NCBI RefSeq assembly: GCF_902859825.1
Contig: NZ_CADIKB010000016.1
Span: forward strand, 62,001 to 126,000
DNA: 64,000 nt
Reading direction: 5' to 3'
DNA from: Paraburkholderia phenoliruptrix
Lineage (GTDB): Bacteria > Pseudomonadota > Gammaproteobacteria > Burkholderiales > Burkholderiaceae
A program made the position numbers and the translations under genes. The notes under the pieces are model-generated. The model did no database searches. It worked only from the letters and a program-made list of their open reading frames with translations, and was not told where the DNA came from. How positions within the stretch are numbered: position 1 is the first letter of the stretch; each line of letters opens with the position of its first letter. Below are positions 43,398 to 52,691 of this stretch, one piece after another.

Positions 43398-44065
43398 GGC
43401 GTGCGGGCTTCGAGCAGATAGCCGAGCCCGCGCAGCGTGACAATGCCGACCGAGCTGCGCTCCAGTTTCTTGCGCAGGCGGTGCACGTAAATTTCGATGG
43501 CGTCCGCATTCACCGATTCGTCGAGCCCGAAGATTTTCTCCGACAGCGTCTCCTTGTTGATCGCGCGGCCGTTGCGCAGCATCAGCACTTCGAGCACCGA
43601 ACGTTCGCGCGGCGTGAGCGCAAGCGGCTCGCCGTCGAGCGTGAAGCCGCGATCCACGCTGTCGTAAATCAGCGTGCCGCATTGGGCAAGCGAGGCCTCC
43701 TGCCCGTGTCCGCGGCGCAGCAGCGCGCGCGCCCGCGCCTCCAGCTCAGTGAGCGCGAAGGGTTTGGCCAGATAGTCGTCGGCACCGAGATCGAGGCCGC
43801 GCACGCGTTCTTCCACCGAACCGTGCGCGGTCAGCATCAGCACGGGCACCACGTTGCGGCGCGCGCGCAGGCGGCGCAGCACCTCCAGCCCGTCGAGCTT
43901 GGGCAAGCCGATGTCGAGAATCACGAGCGCGTAGTCCTGCGTGCGCAGCACGTGATCGGCGGATTCGCCGTCATGCATGCAATCGACGGTGAGTTTTGCA
44001 CTTGTCAGCGCGTCGGTCAGCGAGCGGGAAAGAATCGGATTGTCTTCGACGAGCAGCACACGCAT
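43394..44065 (-). CDS. TctD-type (OmpR-family) response regulator
   Basis: Regulator of 223 residues. The receiver domain begins MRVLLVEDNPILS, with phospho-acceptor Asp51 in VILDIGLPKLDG and Lys in LAKPFAL. The OmpR winged helix ends VTLRGLGYLLEA. The ATG at 44065 is the natural domain start; the frame upstream to 44212 would overlap the divergent transporter gene. It is coupled to its kinase by ATGA overlap. A direct repeat in the divergent gap is a likely binding site. Confidence 0.93.
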   Translation of the reverse strand: MRVLLVEDNPILSRSLTDALTSAKLTVDCMHDGESADHVLRTQDYALVILDIGLPKLDGLEVLRRLRARRNVVPVLMLTAHGSVEERVRGLDLGADDYLAKPFALTELEARARALLRRGHGQEASLAQCGTLIYDSVDRGFTLDGEPLALTPRERSVLEVLMLRNGRAINKETLSEKIFGLDESVNADAIEIYVHRLRKKLERSSVGIVTLRGLGYLLEARTP

Positions 44066-44130
44066 GAACAGAGTCCCAGGGAAATCCATGAGGCGAATTC
44101 GTCCATTGTGACGCATTTCCCTCGCAAATT

Positions 44131-44148
44131 GAAAGCATTCAGAAAGCA
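44131..44148 (+). promoter_or_regulatory. Direct repeat GAAAGCA, candidate TctD-type operator
   Basis: GAAAGCA occurs at 44131-44137 and 44142-44148, spacing 11 bases, in the 139-base gap between the response regulator gene and the ABC importer. Spacing of one helical turn suits OmpR-family dimers. It lies 57 bases before the importer GTG. Confidence 0.5.
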
Positions 44149-44204
44149 CGACTCTCTTACTATTCGCCTTCACAAAACCAACATGATGTTTTCTGGAGGA
44201 AGAC

Positions 44205-45293
44205 GTGCACATCTCTCTGAAGCTTCTCGCCGGCGCTGTCGCGGTCGCCGCAAATGCAGCATGGGCGGCCTTTCCGGCCGGCTATCCGGGCGACTACCAG
44301 GCCACCGTCGACGGGGCGAAAAAGGAAGGCAAGCTGATCGTCTACTCGGTCACGGACACCGCCCTCGTGCGCCCGCTCATCAAGGACTTTGAAAGCCTGT
44401 ACGGCATCAAGGTCGAGTACAACGACATGAACAGCACCGAGCTGTACAACCGCTATATCAGCGAAAACGCAGCGAGCAGCACGAGCGCCGACGTCTTGTG
44501 GAGCTCGGCCATGGACCTGCAGGTGAAGCTCGTCAACGACGGCCTGATGGCGAGCTACGAGTCGCCGGAAGCCAAACAGTTGCCGCAGTGGGCGCAGTAC
44601 CAGAAGCAGGCCTACGGCACCACCTATGAACCGCTCGCCATCGTCTACAACAAGCGTCTCGTGCCCGCGGGCGAAGTGCCGCAAACGCGCGCCGACCTCA
44701 TCAAGCTGCTGCAGGCCAAGCCGGATCAGTTCAAAGGCAAGGTCACGACTTACGACATCGAGAAGTCCGGCGTCGGCTTCAACTATCTGACCCAGGACGC
44801 GCGCGTGAACCCGCAGGTCACGTGGGATCTCGTCAAGGCGATGGGCGCCACCGGCCCGAAACTGCAGTCGAGCACCGGCGCGATGATGGAGCGCATTTCG
44901 TCGGGCGAGAACCTGATCGGCTACAACATTCTCGGCTCGTACGCGCTCACCAAGGCGAGGAAAGATCCGTCCATCGGCTATGTCTATCCTAAGGACTACA
45001 CACTGGTGGTGAGCCGCCTCGTCACCATTTCGAAGAAGGCAAAGAGCCCGAACGCCGCGAAGCTGTGGGTCGACTACCTGCTGTCGCAGCGCGGCCAGAC
45101 CTTGCTCGCGAATCAGGCGAGCCTCTTCTCGATCCGCTCGGACGTGGAAGGCGAAACGTCGATGGCCGGTCTCACGAAGCAGCTCGGCGATTCGTTGAAG
45201 CCCATTCCGATCGGCTCGGGCCTGCTGGTTTATCTCGACCAGTCAAAGCGCCTCGAATTCCTCAAGCAATGGCAACAGTCGATCAAGCGCTAG
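44205..45293 (+). CDS. ABC importer substrate-binding protein (Fe3+/phosphonate type)
   Basis: Periplasmic binding protein of 362 residues. The signal peptide (HISLKLLAGAVAVAANAAWA) is followed by KKEGKLIVYSVTDTALVRPLIKDF, typical of the AfuA/FbpA/PhnS group. Later signs are YEPLAIVYNKRLVP and SKKAKSPNAAKLWVDYLLS. The start is a GTG with GGAGGA six bases upstream. It is first in a three-gene importer operon and faces the TctDE-like system. Possible ligands are ferric iron, 2-aminoethylphosphonate or sugar phosphates; I cannot choose among them from sequence. Confidence 0.88.
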   Translation: MHISLKLLAGAVAVAANAAWAAFPAGYPGDYQATVDGAKKEGKLIVYSVTDTALVRPLIKDFESLYGIKVEYNDMNSTELYNRYISENAASSTSADVLWSSAMDLQVKLVNDGLMASYESPEAKQLPQWAQYQKQAYGTTYEPLAIVYNKRLVPAGEVPQTRADLIKLLQAKPDQFKGKVTTYDIEKSGVGFNYLTQDARVNPQVTWDLVKAMGATGPKLQSSTGAMMERISSGENLIGYNILGSYALTKARKDPSIGYVYPKDYTLVVSRLVTISKKAKSPNAAKLWVDYLLSQRGQTLLANQASLFSIRSDVEGETSMAGLTKQLGDSLKPIPIGSGLLVYLDQSKRLEFLKQWQQSIKR

Positions 45294-45333
45294 ACGCGTC
45301 TCGTCTGAGATAGCGGCTCGCGCCTGACTCACG

Positions 45334-45358
45334 CGTTCGCGCCGCCCGCGCGCGAACG
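45334..45358 (+). terminator. Hairpin between binding-protein and permease genes
   Basis: CGTTCGCGC and GCGCGAACG form a perfect 9-base stem around CGCCCGC in the 127-base gap after the binding-protein gene. No T-run follows. Such hairpins often protect the upstream message or partly stop transcription so that the binding protein is made in excess of the permease. Confidence 0.5.
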
Positions 45359-45420
45359 TCTCCGCTTTCCGTTGAACACACCTGTCGATATGCGGCTTTC
45401 AGCGCCGCAGGGGGACACTC

Positions 45421-47190
45421 ATGCTTTTCACTAGCGCAACCGGGCCTCGCGACGCCGCGCCGCTCGCGGCAGACAGCGGCTCCATCGGCGCGTTGCCGCA
45501 CGGCCGTCTGCAACCGCTGGCGGGGCTGCTGCGCTGGCTCGTCGTCGCGGTGCTGACCGTCGCGGTGGCGCTGCCGCTCGGCTTCATCCTGTTCCAGAGC
45601 GTGCTCAATGCGCCGTTCTTCGACGCCAACCGCACGCTCGGCCTCGCCGGCTTCGAATTCATTTTCAGCGACCCGGACTTCTGGTCCGCGCTGAAAAACT
45701 CGTTCGTGATCGCGGGCGGCATGCTGTTCATTTCCATTCCGCTCGGCGGCATTCTCGCGTTCCTGATGGTGCGCACCGACCTGCCCGGGCGCCGCTGGCT
45801 GGAGCCGCTGCTGCTCACGCCCGTGTTTGTTTCGCCGATGGTGCTCGCATTCGGCTACGTCGTCGCGGCCGGCCCGGTCGGCTTCTATTCGGTCTGGTGG
45901 AAGGCGCTGTTCGGCAGCGCCGAAGCGCCGTGGACCGTGTACTCGATTCTCGCGATCACGGTGATCGTCGGCCTCACGCATGTGCCGCACGTGTATCTGT
46001 ATTCGTCGGCGGCGCTGCGCAATCTCGGCTCCGATGTCGAGGAAGCCGCGCGCGTCGCGGGCGCGCGCCCGTTTCGCGTGGCACTCGACGTGAGCCTGCC
46101 GATGACCCTGCCCGCGCTGCTTTTCGCAGGCGTGCTGGTGTTCTTCCTCGGCTTCGAGGTGTTCGGGCTGCCGCTCGTACTCGGCGACCCCGAAGGGCAT
46201 CTCGTGCTCGCCACCTATCTGTACAAGCTCACCAACAAGCTCGGCGTGCCGTCGTATCACCTGATGGCCGCGGTCGCCGTGTGCATCGTGGCGATTACGT
46301 TTCCGCTCGTGCTGCTGCAGCGCCGGCTGCTCAAGCGCGCAAACCGCTTCGTCACCGTCAAGGGCAAGGCGGGACGTCAGACCGTGCTGCCGCTCGGTGC
46401 ATGGCGCTGGGTCGCGCTCGCGATCGTCGCCGTGTGGCTGCTGTTGACTGTGTTCGTGCCGCTTTCCGGCATCACGCTGCGCGCGTTTGTCACCAACTGG
46501 GGCGAAGGCGTGCGTCTTGCCGACGTGCTCACGCTCGCCAACTTCACCGAGCTGTTCGAGCAGGACAACCTCGTGCGCGCGATGCTCAACACGCTCGGCA
46601 TCGGCGTGATCGGCGGCGCGCTCGCGGTGGGCTTCTATTCGCTCGTGGCGTTCGCCGGCCATCGCCGCAACGACTGGGCGACGCGTCTGCTCGACTACCT
46701 CGTGCTGCTGCCGCGCGCGGTGCCGGGCCTGCTCGCGGGTCTCGCGTTCCTGTGGATCTTTCTATTCGTGCCGGGCGTGAAGGAACTCAAGAACTCGATG
46801 TGGAGCATCTGGATCGCCTACACCGTCGTGTGGCTCGCCTACGGCATGCGTCTGATTCAAAGCGCGCTGCTGCAAGTCGGCCCCGAACTCGAAGAAGCCG
46901 GGCGCAGCGTGGGCGGCACGCGGGCGCGCGTGAGTTTCGACGTGACGCTGCCGCTCGTGCGCTTCGGACTGCTTGCGGCGTGGCTGCTGATTTTCATGAT
47001 TTTCGAGCGCGAATATTCGACCGCCGTCTATCTGCTCTCGCCCGGCACTGAGGTGATCGGCGCGCTGCTCGTGTCGCTGTGGGCGACGGGCGCGGTCGAT
47101 CAGGTCGCGGCGCTTTCTGTCATCAACATCGCGATGGTCGGCGCCGGACTAGGCGTGGCCCTGCGCTTCGGAGTGAAACTGCATGGATAA
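45421..47190 (+). CDS. ABC importer permease with two fused membrane domains
   Basis: Inner-membrane permease of 589 residues with about 12 transmembrane segments, that is two FbpB-type domains in one chain. Each half has an EAA-like coupling loop: EEAARVAGARPFRVALDVSLP in the first and EEAGRSVGGTRARVSFDVTLP in the second. This double layout is usual for iron and 2-aminoethylphosphonate importers. Its end overlaps the ATPase gene by eight bases. It acts with the binding protein (44205) and the ATPase (47183). Confidence 0.92.
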   Translation: MLFTSATGPRDAAPLAADSGSIGALPHGRLQPLAGLLRWLVVAVLTVAVALPLGFILFQSVLNAPFFDANRTLGLAGFEFIFSDPDFWSALKNSFVIAGGMLFISIPLGGILAFLMVRTDLPGRRWLEPLLLTPVFVSPMVLAFGYVVAAGPVGFYSVWWKALFGSAEAPWTVYSILAITVIVGLTHVPHVYLYSSAALRNLGSDVEEAARVAGARPFRVALDVSLPMTLPALLFAGVLVFFLGFEVFGLPLVLGDPEGHLVLATYLYKLTNKLGVPSYHLMAAVAVCIVAITFPLVLLQRRLLKRANRFVTVKGKAGRQTVLPLGAWRWVALAIVAVWLLLTVFVPLSGITLRAFVTNWGEGVRLADVLTLANFTELFEQDNLVRAMLNTLGIGVIGGALAVGFYSLVAFAGHRRNDWATRLLDYLVLLPRAVPGLLAGLAFLWIFLFVPGVKELKNSMWSIWIAYTVVWLAYGMRLIQSALLQVGPELEEAGRSVGGTRARVSFDVTLPLVRFGLLAAWLLIFMIFEREYSTAVYLLSPGTEVIGALLVSLWATGAVDQVAALSVINIAMVGAGLGVALRFGVKLHG

Positions 47191-48250
47191 GCTCTCGGTC
47201 GACAACCTCTTTCTGAGCTATGGCGACAACCCGATTCTCAAGGGCGTGTCGTTCGAACTGAACCCCGGCGAGGTGGTGTGCCTGCTCGGCGCCTCGGGCA
47301 GCGGCAAGACCACGCTGCTGCGGGCGGTGGCCGGTCTCGAACAGCCTTCGTCGGGCCGCATCGAACTGGACGGCAAGGCATTCTTCGACGGCACGGCGCA
47401 CGTCGATCTGCCGGTCGAGCAGCGCTCGCTCGGGCTCGTGTTCCAGTCATACGCGCTGTGGCCGCATCGCACCGTGGCGGATAACGTCGGCTATGGGTTG
47501 AAGCTGCGGCGCGTGTCGGCGGCGGAGCAGAAAAAGCGCGTGCAAAGCGCGCTCGATCAGTTGGGACTTGGCCACCTGGCCGCGCGCTATCCGTATCAAC
47601 TTTCGGGCGGCCAGCAGCAACGTGTGGCGATTGCACGCGCGCTCGTCTACAACCCGCCGGTGATTCTGCTCGACGAACCGCTTTCGAATCTCGATGCCAA
47701 GCTGCGCGAGGAAGCACGCGCGTGGCTGCGCGAACTGATTGTGTCGCTCGGGCTGTCGGCGCTTTGCGTGACGCACGACCAGACCGAGGCGATGGCGATG
47801 TCCGACCGCATCCTGCTGCTGCGCAACGGCCGCATCGAACAGGAAGGCACGCCCGCGGAACTGTACGGCGCGCCGCGCTCGCTCTACACCGCCGAGTTCA
47901 TGGGCAGCAATAACCGTATCGACGCGCGGGTGGCCGCCGTGGACGGCGAGCGGGTGACGCTCGCCGGCGACGGCTGGCAATTGCAGGCGCAAGCGCGCGA
48001 GGCGCTCACGGCCGGTCAGCAGGCGCAAGCCGTGATCCGCCTCGAGCGCGTGCAGGTGGCCGACGGTCCGGGCGCGAACCGCCTCGAAGCGGATCTGATT
48101 ACGTCGATGTATCTCGGCGACCGCTGGGAGTACCTGTTTCATTGCGGCGAGCTGCGTCTGCGCGCATTCGGCAATGTGCCGCGCGCAGCCGGGCGCCACT
48201 GGATCGAGTTTCCGGCGAACGACTGCTGGGCGTTCGCTCAGGCGAGCTGA
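47183..48250 (+). CDS. ABC importer ATP-binding protein (FbpC/PotA type)
   Basis: ATPase of 355 residues. Walker A is GASGSGKTT, the signature is LSGGQQQRVAIARAL and Walker B is VILLDEPLSNLD, with the switch His in VTHDQTEAM. The last 110 residues form a TOBE regulatory domain (MGSNNRIDARV, VIRLERVQV). It energises the two-domain permease encoded just before it, with which it overlaps by eight bases. The family covers iron, spermidine and phosphonate importers. Confidence 0.93.
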   Translation: MDKLSVDNLFLSYGDNPILKGVSFELNPGEVVCLLGASGSGKTTLLRAVAGLEQPSSGRIELDGKAFFDGTAHVDLPVEQRSLGLVFQSYALWPHRTVADNVGYGLKLRRVSAAEQKKRVQSALDQLGLGHLAARYPYQLSGGQQQRVAIARALVYNPPVILLDEPLSNLDAKLREEARAWLRELIVSLGLSALCVTHDQTEAMAMSDRILLLRNGRIEQEGTPAELYGAPRSLYTAEFMGSNNRIDARVAAVDGERVTLAGDGWQLQAQAREALTAGQQAQAVIRLERVQVADGPGANRLEADLITSMYLGDRWEYLFHCGELRLRAFGNVPRAAGRHWIEFPANDCWAFAQAS

Positions 48251-48332
48251 CAGTTCCGCACTGCGCAGCGCCGCCGCAGCGCTTTGCACCCTCACCCACC
48301 GAAGTAAAAAAAGCAGCTACAGGAGACTGTTG

Positions 48333-49418
48333 ATGAAGTTGAGCATCAAGAAAACGACCCTCGGCGTGACCTGCGCCGGCCTCGCCGGTTTCGCCGGTTT
48401 CACGACAGGCGCACATGCGCAGTCGAGCGTGACCTTGTACGGCATCGTCGATGCGGGCGTCGAATATGTGAACCATGCAGGCGCGGGCGGCAGCGCCACG
48501 CGTCTTGTGTCCGGCGGCAAGAACACGTCGCGCTGGGGTCTGCGCGGCGTCGAGGATCTGGGCGGCGGATTGAAGGCCGTGTTCCAGCTGGAAAGCGGCA
48601 TCAATATCGCAAACGGCCAGTTCGACGACGGCCCTGGTGCGATTTTCGACCGGCGCGCGACCCTCGGCCTGAAAAACCGCTTCGGGCAAATCACGCTGGG
48701 CCGCAATTTCACGACCACCTACGATTACATGCTGCCGTTCGATCCGATGGGATACGCGCCGAACTACTCGTGGGCGACCTCGTCCACCGCGACGGGCGGC
48801 CGCAAGGACGGACTGTTCTCGCGTTCCGCCAATGCCGTGCGCTACGACGGTACCTTCTCCGGCTTTAAATTCGGCGCGACGTACGGCTTCGGCAACGTGC
48901 CCGGCAGCATGAAATCCAGCTCGAAGTACGATTTCGGCCTCGGCTACGAAGCCGGCCCGTTCGCCGCCGTGGTGACCTTCGACCGGCAGAACGGCGCGAA
49001 CGACAGCGTCACGCCCGCCGACACGACCAACTACATCCAGGGCATTCATGCGGGCCTCAGCTACGACTTCGGCGCGGTGAAGGCGATGGCCGGTTACCGC
49101 AACTACCGGCGCACCTTCCACACCGCCACGCCGACGCTGCGCAGCGACATGTACTGGATCGGCGGCCAATACGACGTGACGCCGTTCATCTCGCTGTTCG
49201 GCGCTGTCTATCACCAGGACATCAAGGACGCGAGCGACGCCGACCCAACGCTCATTTCGCTGCGCGGCCAGTACGCGCTCTCCAAGCGCACCGTGCTGTA
49301 CCTGGCGGGCGGCTATGCGATGGCGCAGCACGGCAATGCCGTCAGCCTGTCGCGCGATCTGACCGGCGCGGCCGACACGCAGACGGGCGTGACCGCCGGC
49401 ATTCAGCACCGCTTCTGA
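48333..49418 (+). CDS. Gram-negative trimeric porin
   Basis: Outer-membrane porin of 361 residues. The signal peptide ends at GAHAQSSVTLYGIVDAGVEY, the family start. The middle has typical strands (RRATLGLKNRFGQITLGRNF), and the protein ends GIQHRF with the terminal aromatic. AGGAGA precedes the ATG at 48333. It follows the importer operon by 82 bases in the same direction and may be the outer-membrane route for that importer's substrate. A strong bidirectional terminator follows. Confidence 0.93.
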   Translation: MKLSIKKTTLGVTCAGLAGFAGFTTGAHAQSSVTLYGIVDAGVEYVNHAGAGGSATRLVSGGKNTSRWGLRGVEDLGGGLKAVFQLESGINIANGQFDDGPGAIFDRRATLGLKNRFGQITLGRNFTTTYDYMLPFDPMGYAPNYSWATSSTATGGRKDGLFSRSANAVRYDGTFSGFKFGATYGFGNVPGSMKSSSKYDFGLGYEAGPFAAVVTFDRQNGANDSVTPADTTNYIQGIHAGLSYDFGAVKAMAGYRNYRRTFHTATPTLRSDMYWIGGQYDVTPFISLFGAVYHQDIKDASDADPTLISLRGQYALSKRTVLYLAGGYAMAQHGNAVSLSRDLTGAADTQTGVTAGIQHRF

Positions 49419-49458
49419 ACGCGCTTCGTGTGTGCCGCGTGAAGGCCGTCACGTAGGC

Positions 49459-49506
49459 AAAAAAGCGCGAGGCGCGCGGGCGGTGCATGGCCCAGCGCGC
49501 CTCGCG
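49459..49506 (-). terminator. Bidirectional intrinsic terminator
   Basis: CGCGAGGCGCGC (49466-49477) pairs perfectly with GCGCGCCTCGCG (49495-49506). Six A at 49459-49464 give a U-run for leftward transcripts, so this is a good terminator for the rhamnose importer operon. For the rightward porin transcript the stem is followed by the weaker TGCTCTTTC. Confidence 0.8.
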
Positions 49507-49550
49507 TGCTCTTTCGTCGGCGCCGCGCGTGAATGCGCGCCCGGTGGCGA

Positions 49551-50558
<1,008 letters not shown>

Positions 50559-50620
50559 GAAGTGTCTCCTGCTTGTTGTTGGACGGATGAGGTCCGGGTT
50601 TGTAGTCACGCTAAATCACG

Positions 50621-51637
50621 TCATGAAGATGCAGCCGACTTCGCGATGAAACGCCGGTCGCGCGCCGCGCGCCAACGGGCAACCAGGTTCGGTATCAGCA
50701 CGGATGCAAGCAGCAGCACGCCGGTGACGATGGTGAGCGTTTCGCTCGATACGTCGTCGAGCGTCAAGGCGTTTTTCAGCACGCCGATAATGAGCAGCGA
50801 CAGCAACACGCCGATCATCGAGCCGCGTCCGCCGAAAATGCTCACGCCGCCGAACAGCACCGCCGCAATCACCGACAACTCGAAACCCTCGCCGTTATCG
50901 CCGCGCGCGCTCGTGAAGCGTAGCGTGTGGATGACGCCGGCCAGCGCGCTCATCAAACCCGACAGCACGAACAGACGCAGCCTGATCTTCGCGACCTCGA
51001 TGCCGGAAAACGCGGCGGCGGTCGGATTCGCGCCGATCGCGTAGAGGCTGCGGCCAAACGCGGTGGATTGCAGCAGCACGGTGAACAGCACCGCGCCGGC
51101 TATGACGATCGCGAAGGGCAGCGGAATAAAGGTCGCGCCGAGCGTCTCCATGCCGAATGCGGTGTACGCGGGCGGAAAATCGGCGACGGCCTGATCGCCG
51201 AGCAGCACATAGGCGAGGCCGCGAAAGAGCGCGAGCGTGCCGATCGTAACCGCGAGCGACGGCAGATTCAGCTTGACGATCACGAGACCGTTGAGAAGCC
51301 CCGCCGCCGCGCCCGCGATCAGCACGAGCGCGATCACGACCGGCATCGGCAAGCCCATATGCCACAGCACGCCCATCAACGCACTGGATGCGCCGAGCAC
51401 CGAAGCCACCGACAAGTCGATCTCGGCCGCGACGATGACGAGCGTCATCGGCAAGGCCATCAAGGCGATCTCGGTGAGATCCGCCAACACGTTGCTCAGA
51501 TTCGCGCCCGTGAGAAACACCGGCGAGAGCACGCGGCCGAGTGCAAGTGAGACGAACAGCACGAGTACCAGCAGCGCTTCCCATTGCAGCGGCGTTTCGC
51601 GTTTGCGCGCGAGCAGCGCGGAATCGGGTTTAGCCAT
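50621..51637 (-). CDS. Sugar ABC importer permease (RhaQ/RhaP type)
   Basis: Inner-membrane permease of 338 residues, ribose/rhamnose (BPD_transp_2) family, with about 9-10 hydrophobic segments. The motif ALPMTLVIVAAEIDLSVASVLG near residue 60 and the loop GANPTAAAFSGIEVAKIRL are diagnostic. Its start overlaps the previous permease gene by eight bases. It forms a heterodimer with the permease at 51630 and is driven by the ATPase at 52688. Confidence 0.9.
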   Translation of the reverse strand: MAKPDSALLARKRETPLQWEALLVLVLFVSLALGRVLSPVFLTGANLSNVLADLTEIALMALPMTLVIVAAEIDLSVASVLGASSALMGVLWHMGLPMPVVIALVLIAGAAAGLLNGLVIVKLNLPSLAVTIGTLALFRGLAYVLLGDQAVADFPPAYTAFGMETLGATFIPLPFAIVIAGAVLFTVLLQSTAFGRSLYAIGANPTAAAFSGIEVAKIRLRLFVLSGLMSALAGVIHTLRFTSARGDNGEGFELSVIAAVLFGGVSIFGGRGSMIGVLLSLLIIGVLKNALTLDDVSSETLTIVTGVLLLASVLIPNLVARWRAARDRRFIAKSAASS

Positions 51638-52691
51638 GATCGCGTTTCCTCATCATGCGTTTGGCGACGGAGCGGGCGAGCAAAGTGTCGGCGGTAATGG
51701 CGGCGACGATCAACGCGCCCTCGATCGCCTGCTCCCAGAACGGTGAAACGTGCAGCACCACGAGCGCAATGCTGATCACGCCGAGCACCAGCGCGCCGAG
51801 CGTGGCGCCGAGTATCGTTCCCACGCCGCCCGTGATGGCGACGCTGCCCACCACGGCCGCCGCGACGACCTGCAGTTCGATGCCCTTCGCGGTGCTCGCG
51901 TCCACGGTGCCGAAGCGCGCGAGCCACAATGCGCCCGCAAAGCCGGCAATCGCGCCGGACAGCAGAAAGCCCGCCATCACGCGCCGCTCGACATTCAGGC
52001 CTGCCAGACGCGCGGCCTCGGGATTCGAGCCGATCGCATAGTGCTCGCGGCCGCCGCGAAACTGCTTCAGATAGATGGCGAGCGCGAGCAGCACGACGAC
52101 GGCGATCAGCGCGAGTGTCGGGATGCCGAAGAATGTGCCGGTGGCAAGGCGCGAAAATGCATCGGGCAAACTGGTTGCGTTGATCTGTCCGCCGTGCACC
52201 CACGCGTAATCCGCACCGCGGAAAATGTAGAGGGTCGAAAGTGTCGCGACCAGCGAGGGCACGCGGCCGACCGCCACCAGCAGCGCGTTGATGCCGCCCG
52301 CCACGAGGCCGATAGCGAGCCCCGCTGCCAGCGCGACGATCACCGGCATCTGAGGAAACGCGACGTACAGGCTGCCTACCGCGTAGGCGCTGATGCCGAC
52401 CGTGGAGCCGACCGACAGGTCGATATGACGCATCAGGATCACCACGGTCATGCCTGCGGTGAGCAGACTGATGATCGATACATTCAGCAGCACGTCGCGC
52501 AGATTCTGCAGATTCAGGAACTGCGGCCTCGCGAGCGCGGTGCCTGAAATCAGCAGAATCAGCACAATGAAAAGCGTCGTCTCGCGGCTCTTCGCGAGAG
52601 TCGCGGCGAAGCCGGCCGGCGAACTCGCAGCGCGCTTTGCCGGCGGCGGCGCCTGCACGGGCGCGGGGTGGGTCGAAGAATGACGCATCAT
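51630..52691 (-). CDS. Sugar ABC importer permease (RhaP/RhaQ type)
   Basis: Inner-membrane permease of 353 residues, same family as the next gene. Signs are LTAGMTVVILMRHIDLSVGSTVG and the coupling loop GSNPEAARLAGLNVERRVM. A cytoplasmic Pro/Ala-rich N-terminus of about 25 residues precedes the first membrane segment. It overlaps the ATPase gene by four bases and the next permease by eight, so the importer genes are translationally linked. Confidence 0.9.
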   Translation of the reverse strand: MMRHSSTHPAPVQAPPPAKRAASSPAGFAATLAKSRETTLFIVLILLISGTALARPQFLNLQNLRDVLLNVSIISLLTAGMTVVILMRHIDLSVGSTVGISAYAVGSLYVAFPQMPVIVALAAGLAIGLVAGGINALLVAVGRVPSLVATLSTLYIFRGADYAWVHGGQINATSLPDAFSRLATGTFFGIPTLALIAVVVLLALAIYLKQFRGGREHYAIGSNPEAARLAGLNVERRVMAGFLLSGAIAGFAGALWLARFGTVDASTAKGIELQVVAAAVVGSVAITGGVGTILGATLGALVLGVISIALVVLHVSPFWEQAIEGALIVAAITADTLLARSVAKRMMRKRDHG

